From positions 372,001 through 436,000 of the forward strand of contig BLSF01000035.1 in NCBI GenBank assembly GCA_012862575.1: DNA of 64,000 bases. The letters run 5' to 3'. Positions 8,122 through 17,252 of this stretch are shown here, one piece after another. The notes beneath the pieces were generated by a model, which was not told the origin of the DNA, searched no databases, and worked only from the letters and a program-made list of their open reading frames with translations. The stretch comes from Parietichytrium sp. I65-24A. Taxonomy: Eukaryota > Sar > Bigyra > Thraustochytrida > Thraustochytriidae. The translations under genes were made by a program, and so were the position numbers. The stretch's first letter is position 1. Every line of letters starts with the position of its first letter.

Positions 8122-10425
8122 TCAAGTCACAACGAGCACCTCGGATGCTGGCTTTTTTACAGTTGGGCTCGCCGAGCCAGTAGTTGAGTTGTTCTCCTCT
8201 TCAAGGACGTCAGCGAGATGGTCGGTTTCCTCTTCGAAGATCTCCTCTTCATCGTCCTCCTCGTTCAAGCTCTGCCCATCGTTCACTCTGGAAAGTGATT
8301 TGAGTTCTTCTTTGAAACTCTTGTTGTCCCCCGCGCGTACACCGGAACTAAAGCGATGCGCACGAGAGCGGAGACGCCGAAGAGCTCTTTGAAAAGTAAC
8401 AACCCAGCCAGGGGCACGCGAGATCGCAGAATTCTGATCCTCTTTAGTTAGCTGAATCGGAGTTCGCTCCTCGTGACTGAGATCAGGCATATCATCGTAC
8501 TTGCAAAGCCAGTCATGGGAGCACACCTCTTCTATTCTAATCCTCTTCCGTGGGTCCTTGTCTAGCATCCGAGCCAAAAGATGGCGGAGGCGCGCACTAG
8601 TGCCCAAACCAGTTCCGGGAAACCGTAGCGGGTTCGTGATGATGCGCTCCTCCATCTCCTGCATTGTGAGTGGCTCTTTACGAGACTTGTACGATCGTGT
8701 AGAAGCTGTTGAAGTGAAGCGAGCGAGCTGGTTCCGAGGTGAAGGGGTGGGTGGCGTAGTCGATGACTGTGGAGTAGGAGGCGTTTGTGTTTGGTGATGG
8801 TTGTGACCGCCGCTTGGATCTGAAGACGAAGACGAGAAAGTCGCGAATCTGAGGCCGGAAAAACGTCGCGGGTTCTGCATATGCGGCAAGCAGCCATAGA
8901 TGAAAGCAAACAGTGTAACCCCCGCAGCCCAGACGTCTGCAGACCGGCCGGGAAAGTACTGAATAGCTGGTGTCTCATCGTGCGCGGCGCCGATGTCGCC
9001 ACTTTCCGGGTCAAAATCCCCGTCTCTTGTGAGAAACTTTTGTTGCATCTCCTCCTCGTTTCGTTTGATTTTGTAATACTCCGGAGGTAGAAACGCTGGC
9101 GTCCCAATGATCATCGAAGTCGCGACGAGGTCGTCGTCGTTTCCAAGAAGCTTTGCAGCCTTCGTTTGCTTTGTCTGAACTGCGATACCGAGATCGGTAA
9201 GCTTTAAGACTTTGTGTTGTCTGTCGATTAAGAGATTGGATGGCTTGATGTCGCGATGTACAATTCCATGAAAATGCAAATATCGAATGGCCGAAGCTAG
9301 CTGGCGAAAATAGCACCTTGCGTCCTCTTCCATCAATGGCACGCCCGAGTTTTTCAACAAGAGGCTGTCCGAGAGCTGGCGCAGAGGTCCGCCTTCCACG
9401 TACTCGAAGACAAGATGGATGTCCCGGTCAGTGGAGGTATCGATGACATCCAGAAGCTTGACGATATTGGGGTGGTTCACCTTTTTCAGCAGCGCTATCT
9501 CGCGGCTTACTGCCTTGCTAACATGACTGACACCTGCGCGCCCGCGAAGCATACCGTACCGTCGGGCGGCAACAGGCGCGTTTCCGACCATCATAGACCC
9601 CCCAATAATGGTCTTTATAGCCACAAGCTCGCGGGACTCGATGTGCTGACATTTCAAGACTGTGCCTTGCGAGCCTCTGCCTAGAAATTGGAGTACCTGA
9701 TAGTCGCCGATTGTCTTGCGTTTCCTGTGACTAGACTTGTGCCCACGCTTCTGTCGGGGGCTTGAGGGCTCACTTAAATTACTTGTGACAATGATCGGTT
9801 CTGTGATCCTCACCTTGGCGCGGGAGGGCTCGTCAAGAGAGTAGAGGGAGTCGGATTTAAGAGGCCGCCTTTTATGCTTGACAACGTGATCAGGGCACGA
9901 TCCCTTGTCTTGCTCTTCCTCCTCCTCGTCGTCGTCCTCAAGGTCTTCGTCGCCGTCTTCTGAGAGCAGGCCCTTTGCGCCGTTCTTCGCCACCTTGTAC
10001 ATTTCTGCCGCCTTTCGCGCATCGTGAGCTGCCTCCTCGTCGACTTGTTTGAGCGCGAATCGCACGGGTTGATTGGTGTCCACCCGCAAAAAGTCGCTGG
10101 CAGCTGTTTTGCTGCTGCAAGTTTCCTGCGCTTTGTTCTTGGTTTCTTTTGGTGCCGAAATCGCGCCATGCGAGAAAGGCTTGTCCATGACGATTACAAT
10201 GTCATCTTCGTCCTCCTCCGAGTCTGACAGGCCAAAGTGGTGTTGATGGTCCATCCCCTCGTCGCGCGATGTGAGCGAGGTATCCTCACTCTCCTTGGTC
10301 TTCGTTTCTTCCACAGACTCCGGTTTCCCGCTCGATGCCGGTCTGAGCTTCTTCACCCTGTCCTCGTTTGCTAGGCCGGAGCGCTTTTTCTCAATCTCCA
10401 CAGTCATTCCGCCGTCTAGATGCAT
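8122..10425 (-). CDS. CaMKK/LKB1-like serine/threonine protein kinase
   Basis: The 767-residue protein has an acidic, disordered first third (residues 1-240, with an Asp/Glu run at 157-172) and a kinase domain at about 242-640. Visible are the glycine loop LGRGSQG (248-254), catalytic Lys in VAIK (271), HRDIKPSNL with catalytic Asp 392, DLG instead of DFG at 411-413, GTPAFLPPEY (441-450, PPE instead of APE) and SADVWAAGV (495-503). REIALLKKVNHPNIVKL, the HLVFEYVEGGP stretch and GTPAF are the pattern of CaMKK, LKB1 and fungal Sak1/Elm1 kinases, which phosphorylate the activation loop of AMPK/Snf1. A Ser/His/Pro/Thr-rich insert of about 55 residues (528-583) interrupts the C-lobe. An upstream AMPK-type kinase is the best inference; the substrate is not shown by sequence. 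Confidence 0.85.
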   Translation of the reverse strand: MHLDGGMTVEIEKKRSGLANEDRVKKLRPASSGKPESVEETKTKESEDTSLTSRDEGMDHQHHFGLSDSEEDEDDIVIVMDKPFSHGAISAPKETKNKAQETCSSKTAASDFLRVDTNQPVRFALKQVDEEAAHDARKAAEMYKVAKNGAKGLLSEDGDEDLEDDDEEEEEQDKGSCPDHVVKHKRRPLKSDSLYSLDEPSRAKVRITEPIIVTSNLSEPSSPRQKRGHKSSHRKRKTIGDYQVLQFLGRGSQGTVLKCQHIESRELVAIKTIIGGSMMVGNAPVAARRYGMLRGRAGVSHVSKAVSREIALLKKVNHPNIVKLLDVIDTSTDRDIHLVFEYVEGGPLRQLSDSLLLKNSGVPLMEEDARCYFRQLASAIRYLHFHGIVHRDIKPSNLLIDRQHKVLKLTDLGIAVQTKQTKAAKLLGNDDDLVATSMIIGTPAFLPPEYYKIKRNEEEMQQKFLTRDGDFDPESGDIGAAHDETPAIQYFPGRSADVWAAGVTLFAFIYGCLPHMQNPRRFSGLRFATFSSSSSDPSGGHNHHQTQTPPTPQSSTTPPTPSPRNQLARFTSTASTRSYKSRKEPLTMQEMEERIITNPLRFPGTGLGTSARLRHLLARMLDKDPRKRIRIEEVCSHDWLCKYDDMPDLSHEERTPIQLTKEDQNSAISRAPGWVVTFQRALRRLRSRAHRFSSGVRAGDNKSFKEELKSLSRVNDGQSLNEEDDEEEIFEEETDHLADVLEEENNSTTGSASPTVKKPASEVLVVT

Positions 10426-10568
10426 CCAACACTGCCCTGTGTCTGTGTGCTTCTTTTTGTCCTTTTCGCTCTTCTAGATTCTCCAACAAACACTTGACCA
10501 ATCTCGATCAATCGATATCGATATTGAACGAAACTATCTTTCGATCAACCGAACCTTTTTTCTAAACT

Positions 10569-10605
10569 CAGAATTCAGAATTCAGAATTCAAAATTCAAA
10601 AATTC
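10569..10605. repeat. CAGAATT heptamer array in kinase 5' flank
   Basis: Three head-to-tail CAGAATT units followed by degenerate AAAATTC units. The same short array recurs at 21638-21662, and looser versions occur near 13231-13252, 29640-29720 and 38529-38555. Confidence 0.7.
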
Positions 10606-13600
10606 AACAACTATATCTCCAATATCTCCAATTCCAAGCGCTCCCAGAAGCTCCACAGATGATGAATATTGGTAAATGGGAAACCAATATATTTCACACA
10701 AGCAACAAGGAAGAAACAACAAGCAAGAAACGACAACTGATCTCCCCACAGCGCGCACCCCTCTTCTTCTGCTGCGTACGCCAGTAGCACCTATATATAA
10801 TATACAATACACAATATATATAGAGTCCTCGCCGCGTACCCTCCCAGCCGCTTGCGCCCCCTTCCCTTTCCTTTCGCCGCCCGCCTTAGCGTTCCGAGGG
10901 GACTCGTAGTCCCCGGCCTATACAAAGCGCCTGCCCGGTCCAACGCGGCGCATACGTCGCATACGTGGTTGCACTGCTAGAGAAGAAGCTATGAGCCTCG
11001 GTAAGAGCCGCCGAGTGGGCGCTCGCGGGGACAGCGCTGGGTGTGGGTTTCTATATTGTTTTCTTCTTTTTTTCCGCCTTTTTTTTCCAGTTTTTTTTTC
11101 GTCACTTTACTACTTTTGCCTCTGTAAAGTGAAGTGTCGGGGCTGGTAGGACATGATAGACCGATCGGTAGGACGCGCTTGGGCAGTGGACGATAGTGGA
11201 CGCAAGTATCGCGTGGCCCAGCTGGGGCTAGCGAGAATGGTAAGGAGGGGTAGGAAGTAAAGTGCGGGGGCGGGAAGGGAGGATTTTTCTTGATTTTACG
11301 CATGATTTTGGCGGGATTTGATTTGCGGCTATCGGAGTGGCTAAGCGTCGGCGGTAGAAGTGGTGGGAAGTCCGAGTTTCGTAGGGGTGCAGCCTTTTTG
11401 GCGACACGGAAGCCGTGGAGTAATAATGGCTGTCTATGTTGGGCTAGCCAGTGTGAGTTGTTGCGAACTCACTCCATGGAGAAAGAGAGATCGTCTCCGA
11501 ACTCGCTCACTGTCAGTCCCTCAGATACAGCAAACTGCAGTGTCATACAATATTTTATTGATAGTAATAGACTTCTTGCTACGTTGAAGTTAACAATGAT
11601 CGAAATTTAACAGTGATCATCAGGGTCGCAGTTTTCGTTTCGTGAAAGTCTCGACATGTTCTTCCGACTCAGTGTTTAAGGGTAAGACTAGCTAGTTCTA
11701 GTGCTAATAATAGTACGGAGCTCGCAAACAATAATCTGATGTGCGTCTGACAGAGACTTTAGTTGGCAACTTTTGACAGTGAATTCTGTTTTGTGAATGC
11801 CTGAATTCTGAAAAGATTTCGTCTGTACAGACGATGATCATGTGATTTATAAATGCACGTAAATAAAAAAGAATTGCCTCTCGTTTATCTCTCGGACGGT
11901 CGATGGTGGATGGTCGAGGTCTCAGAGTTTGCGCGAGGTTGAACCGACGCAAGTTGCACGCGATCCAAGTCGCAATCTGCACCGGTAGCTCGCCCAAGCT
12001 CTACTGCTGCAGCTCTCACCGTCACCAGAGTCAAATTTGGCGCGCACAGCTCGTGTCTAGTCGTCGAGGCAAAGCGGTCACACTGGCAGCATGGAGACCT
12101 GCCATTAGGGTCGTCATGACTCTTGCATCTGGGGTGGATTGTGGATATCGATGCTATTGGAGTTGTCCTACGTTGGTGCCAGCTCAGCACGCAAGATCGA
12201 CACCAGCGGGCTCGGGGCACATTCGAGGTGTAGTTGGAGCGCTGTTCGCACCCCAGCCCCACGTTCTCCACTTTCTTGACCTTCTTGACCTTCTTGGCTC
12301 GTTCTCGCTGTCGACAAGGTTCCAGATACGAGTACTCCGGTACTAGTACTCACTGTCAAACCTCGTTTTGCAGAAGTCGCTATTTGCCGACGACGTCTGT
12401 TTGCAGTCGGAGTTCATAAAACCTGAATCTGTAAATCTGTGAATCTGTAAATCTGCGAGTCTGTGAACTGGAGATAGCTAGGAGTGCTGTGCTGCCATGC
12501 TGCCACCAAGGAAATTTCTCTTGGAAACACGACTTGCACTCACTTGCAAGTTGCGGGCAAGTCGGAGTTCCACAATTGCCAGCCAGCCATACGATCTTCT
12601 ACGCTCCTTTCTCTTAGCTGGATTTTACCTCGCTTGTCGGTCGCAAATATGACTCTATGGGCCACGGCCTCCTAGGACCCTTCATCCAAGCAAACCGACT
12701 CTACCATTCTACTAGATTCCTACAACGCCGTACTGAGCTAGCATTAGAACCCATTAACCTCAGCTAGTGGTATCGAATGGCTAGTGTATTGGTTAGGCCG
12801 GCGAGAGAGCCGTCTTTCGATGCCGAAACTATGGCCATTGATAGCACGTGGCTACCGGTATCGCTAATGCCACTGGGTGCTGAACTTTTCCCTTCGCCCT
12901 TTTCTTCCACATAATACACACAGTTTGGCCAAATGACAAGATGAAAGATAGATCCCAAGTGACAATTCGCAATGCACAACAATGCACAATGCACAATGCA
13001 CAATTCAGAGTTCAGAACAGAATAACTTATTCTCAATCAATCAATCAATCTATCTATCTATCAATCAAACAAACATTGCAATCGTGTGTAATGAGTGAGT
13101 GGGTGAGTGATTGAAAAGAGATGCTTCTAAACTTTGGAGGCAGTGCGACGATTCCAACCCCAGTGGCCCGTGCTTTGGTTGTGTCTGAACTCGGAACTCT
13201 GCAAAGGAGATTGGACCCGTGAACGTTCTGACTCTGAATTCTTCTGAATTCTGATTTTTGGATGTTCTCTCGAGTATCAAGCCGACTCAGACTCAGAGAG
13301 GACAACGGGGAGATCCGGTGTGCAAGTAGAGCTTGATCATGATGTACGCGGGAATGGCGCCGCGAGAGGTGTGATTGGTTTGATCTTTGATCTAATTTGA
13401 CTGATTGACGCCTTTTCGTTTTGGGCGAGCTCTGAACTCCGCTCGCGAATTGAACGAATCTCCGGAGGGACCACCTCGCTTTTCTTCGAGGCTCACTATC
13501 AAGCATGACAAGTCGAGTGGTAAATAATAAATGGTGAATGGTATAGATAACCTTTGCGCGTAGCAGTGCGCGATCACGAATTCAGCAGCATTGCGGGACC

Positions 13601-13774
13601 GCAAGGAGTAAGATAGCTAGCCGAACTGTGTCTGTGCCGAGCTGGCCTAAAGGGTCCAGGAACTGCATAATCGTGCACGGCCAGATGGAGTCGAAGAAAT
13701 GATATAGTTTGCTTTGCTTTTTGGAACGTCGACGTACGAAGCGGTGGAAGAGAGCTGCGCACCGTACTCATGGG

Positions 13775-13870
13775 TTGACAGTGAATTACTCGGCCACAGT
13801 TGTTGCGTCTGAAAGCGCAGGATTGACAGTGAATTACTCGGCCACAGTTGTTGCGTCTGAAAGCGCAGGA
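13775..13870. repeat. Perfect 48-bp tandem duplication
   Basis: Two identical 48-base units lie head to tail (13775-13822 and 13823-13870), with no difference between them. Flanking sequence is non-coding. The identity implies a very recent duplication or an assembly artefact. Confidence 0.95.
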
Positions 13871-14235
13871 AACAGTGTTGAACAGCGAAAGAAGGGCATA
13901 TAGACAATCGAACACATTGCGTCTTAGTGCTGCAGGGGCGTGGGCGAGAAAAGTCCATCTCTTCTACAACATCATGCCGTTCGGTCTCGGCACAACCGCG
14001 TCGAGTGTGTGGGCACTCCAGTGATCTTGCGCTCGCTGATTCAGCGAAAACAAATTCTCATCCCTCTGCGAGGTAATTTGCAATTCTCATCCAGTGTTAT
14101 GCACTTATGAAGAAAACAAATGCATTCCAGGCATCTTCATGCAGACGATGCGAAGAGTAAAGGTAAATTAGATTCTACGAATATAGGGTCGCGTTTATTT
14201 TCATTCATCTTAGCCTTTAAAAAGAAACCTCCACT

Positions 14236-14654
14236 CTATTTCTTGCAGTCCTGAAAGACAACAGAGAAGGTCTTCAAGTCTGGATTGTTGTTGAGAGTCT
14301 CCGCATCAAGACTTTCGAGCTCGATGAGATCCTCGATGGTCTCGTAGGTACCCACGTAGGTTGTGTTGTCCCCATCAGCGATGAAGACCTGTGGGAAGTT
14401 GCCAGAAACGCCGCTAATCGTTGTCAGTTCCTGGCGAGTGTCCTTGTCGTCGACCGCGTCAACCTCCTTGTAGTTGATCTTCTTGGTCTGCATCCAGGTG
14501 ATCACCTTTCTGTGTCACACGACCACAACAACCTGTTAGACAAGACAGGAAACCAGACGCGCCACAACCGATTGTCATCAACCTACCTCTGCTTGTTCTC
14601 CTGAGCGGTGGTGAACGGGTTTGGGGTTACCAAAATAAGCACAGTGCCAGTCAT
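14236..14654 (-). CDS. SH3BGRL/glutaredoxin-like protein, two exons
   Basis: Exon 1 (14587-14654) starts at ATG 14654 and encodes MTGTVLILVTPNPFTTAQEN, then KQ and part of an Arg codon. A gtaggt donor and a cacag acceptor bound a 77-bp intron (14510-14586), and exon 2 (14236-14509) completes the codon and continues KVITWMQTKKINYKEVDAVD to the stop. The spliced product is 113 residues. The beta-alpha-beta start, the 'helix then INYKEVD' block, and NFPQVFIADG...YVGTYETIEDLIE match the small thioredoxin-fold SH3BGR family, which lacks the CxxC redox motif: the position after the first strand here is TPNPFT. Such proteins are cytosolic and of poorly known function. The splice model is directly supported by frame, GT/AG and the fold. 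Confidence 0.75.
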
Positions 14655-15887
14655 TTTGATTTGCTTCTAGGTTTCCAACCTTCCCACCAGACAGACAGAC
14701 AGACCAACCCAGAATTCGTCACACGCGTAGCAACGCACAAGCGACAGCCAGATTCACGCAAACACGATCACCATCGCCAGCAGCCGAACGCCAAACAAAA
14801 TCACCCACACAATCAACCAATTCATGTTAGACAATCTTTCATCATCAACAACACAAGACCCATCTACAACCTCCCGCTCTCCACCCGTCCAATCCAAACC
14901 ATCAGCCGGACCTTTCGTCACCCAGCCTCCGTCCACAACGCTTCTCCAAACGCATTCATACACACAACACACAAACACACAAACATCCCCTCTTCCTCAC
15001 CAACGTGAGTGCCAGCCCCAACGCCAGCGGCCGTAGTTCGCTGTTCGCTCTGCAACTCACCTTTGTGTCCCCTGTAAGTATGTAAGTATGTACTTTTGTG
15101 TACGTAAATGTGTGCGAGTATGGTACGAACGTGAGCACGTGCGCGAGTACGTTTGTTTGCTCTTTGCCGATGATTTGTTGACGCGAGAGAGATGATAGTG
15201 AGAGCCTTCGTTTACATTCCTTCTCAAGACCGGCATACTGACCACGGTAGAAACCTTAGAGGCCTGCTAGACGGACGGGTAAGGTGACGAGGAGTTCTAA
15301 GCGTTTTAGTAGAGTGGGGTTAGCTCGCGTGGTGGCGAAAGTGGCGAGGAAAGGTTTTTACCTATTGCATATTGGCGTAATTGATGACCTTGTAGGCTTG
15401 GATTAGAGAGTGTGATGAGTGTTGAGCTATTTGTGAATAGTATGTACCAGAGAGGGATCACACATCGGACCGTAATATCTAGGGATTCACGTCTAGAGCA
15501 CATGTGTAATTGGGTATAGGGGCAGCGGGGGGGGGGTTTGCACACTGATGGATCTTTGGAAGGGAGCTGTTAAGAGTATTAAGTAAAAAGATAAGGACAG
15601 TGGTGTGCGAAGAGAGGGGCGGATGGGAAGTAAGAGAGACACACCGTCTAGACCGAGGAGCGAATCTCCGGGAGCAAGATTTATTCGTAATTCTGCTGAC
15701 GAGTCATAGACAGAAAAACGAGAGGAATATGGAAACGTAAGATTTGAAAATAAACGTTGTACTGCAAGCTTCTCACAATTTTAATCACAAATTTTAAGGT
15801 TGACCTTTCCTGTCTCCAAAAGAGGTTCGAATGGGAAGTTACAGTCGCGCAAGAAGTTTGTAAAAAGGTTTCAATGGAAAAAAGGGT
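14655..15887. other. Intergenic region, no gene seen
   Basis: This is the 5' flank of the glutaredoxin-like gene and the 3' flank of the YeeE/YedE gene. It has CA-rich sequence near 14700-15000 that opens a frame on both strands without protein-like features, and a run of nine G near 15527. No RNA gene was recognised. Confidence 0.5.
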
Positions 15888-17252
15888 CTAGATAAATGCA
15901 AGGGCCATTCCACCAGCGAACATTCCTGCCACAGAAAGGGCAGAACCAAAGCTTAGAGTCGCCATGCCGCTGAGACCATGGCCAGATGTGCAACCTCCAC
16001 CGAGACGCGATCCCCACAACAGGAGGAACCCACCGAAAAATGCTCGTAATTCACTTCCACATCCGTTGGCAGCTTCCGGTCGAAGTTGTGGGTAGTTCCC
16101 AAGGTACTGCGAGAGCGCGGCACCGCCCATGATTCCGAGAGCAATGAGCACTTGCACCGCAGCCTTGCGCTCGGTCTGGTGCTTCTTCAAATAAGTTGAG
16201 TTTTTGTCGAGGTTTGGATCAAAGATCTGTGCAATCCAGCCTGCCAAAAGAGCCCAGCCGGAGGACTGCCCGAGCGGGCCGCCAGAGGACAAATGCGCAG
16301 GGATTTGCAAAAGACCAATCAGGATACCAGCGAGCATCGGGTCCCAGGAGACAGCGGTTGGGTCAAGAGGGAATGGGTGGCTGTCGGCTTGCAGCGGGGT
16401 GAGAAGAACGCGTTCCGTGATTTGTTCCTGCCATGGGAAAAAGTGCTGGAAAGTAGCAATGGCCGCGGACATGACGGCAATCGCACCAGCAGCTGCCAAG
16501 AAGTAGCTTTTTTTGCTAGACACAATGTCATGTGCAGTTGACGAGTGAAATTTTGGGTTCCTGCGGCGCATAAAGTCATAAAAGTATCCAAAAGTGATAG
16601 CTCCAAGCAGGCCCCCAGCCACGACATAACCAGCGTACGGAATCCCAGCTCCAATCTGCGCCCAGACGGTTCCAGGGCACGACCCGGTGAGGTACATTCC
16701 CATCCCGAGGAACACGCCTCCGATAAAATTGCCTCCGAAGCCTCCCATGATATTATACCCCAGCGCCACTCCGGGCTTGCTGCAGCGTTGTTTCTTGCCG
16801 ATGGCATCGAGCATGGCAACCACACCCACGCTGGTTGTGCTGGCGGCCAGGAACATTCGCATCATCACGAAGATGTCCATGCCCATCTGCTGCGAAATCA
16901 CAAACGGCACATTCGTCTTCGCCTTGTCCAGTCCGAATCCGAACACCGTTCCGACGCCAATTGCCAAAATGTCTTCCATCATAACTGTGCAGCAACCAAC
17001 TCTATCTCTATCTTTATCTTCCTCTCTCTTATCACCGCAACAGCTCGCACTTTCTCGCTCTTCTCGCTCTTTTCGCGCGCCTTCTTCCGCCTCTTGCTGC
17101 CGCTCCAGGTCCGGGATGTCCGCACGCTGCTCTCCGCCGACTCGGTTCTCCGGTTCCAAAAGTGTCGTATCTAGGGCACCTTCCGCGCGTACTCCTCCCG
17201 TTTGGGATCTGCTCGATTCTCCCGACGGGTGAATGCCCTTCGCGTCCAGCAT
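15888..17252 (-). CDS. YeeE/YedE-family (sulfur/thiosulfate) membrane transporter
   Basis: The 454-residue protein has a hydrophilic, charged N-terminal region (1-92) and then about nine hydrophobic segments. Two signature cysteine motifs of the YeeE/YedE (TsuA) family are present: GSCPGT with Cys 192, and GGCTSGHGLSG with Cys 421. In bacteria this family imports thiosulfate, with the cysteines relaying the ion, or supplies sulfur for selenium and thiol metabolism. The duplicated half-structure (GGFGGNFIGG...GSCPG and FFGGFLLLWGSRLGGGC) is visible. The N-terminal extension could be a targeting or regulatory region; a shorter product could start at Met 91 or 92. The single ORF fuses both halves, so nothing is missing. 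Substrate is inferred from the family. Confidence 0.85.
   Translation of the reverse strand: MLDAKGIHPSGESSRSQTGGVRAEGALDTTLLEPENRVGGEQRADIPDLERQQEAEEGARKEREERESASCCGDKREEDKDRDRVGCCTVMMEDILAIGVGTVFGFGLDKAKTNVPFVISQQMGMDIFVMMRMFLAASTTSVGVVAMLDAIGKKQRCSKPGVALGYNIMGGFGGNFIGGVFLGMGMYLTGSCPGTVWAQIGAGIPYAGYVVAGGLLGAITFGYFYDFMRRRNPKFHSSTAHDIVSSKKSYFLAAAGAIAVMSAAIATFQHFFPWQEQITERVLLTPLQADSHPFPLDPTAVSWDPMLAGILIGLLQIPAHLSSGGPLGQSSGWALLAGWIAQIFDPNLDKNSTYLKKHQTERKAAVQVLIALGIMGGAALSQYLGNYPQLRPEAANGCGSELRAFFGGFLLLWGSRLGGGCTSGHGLSGMATLSFGSALSVAGMFAGGMALAFI

Larger units (their letters stand above)
10426..14235. other. 3.8-kb region without a supported gene
   Basis: Nothing convincing codes here. It starts with the kinase 5' flank, which carries a CAGAATT array about 145 bp upstream of the ATG. 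It also contains T-rich runs near 11066-11100, a TGCACAA-rich patch near 12970, an ATCA microsatellite near 13036-13066 and the perfect 48-bp duplication at 13775-13870. Frames of 100-150 residues on both strands near 11.9-12.3 kb and 13.1-13.5 kb lack domain patterns. Confidence 0.5.

Noticed and set aside
10569-10605. CAGAATT array as a heat-shock element
   Set aside because: Heat-shock elements need GAA and TTC blocks separated by two bases; here the spacing is zero or one base.
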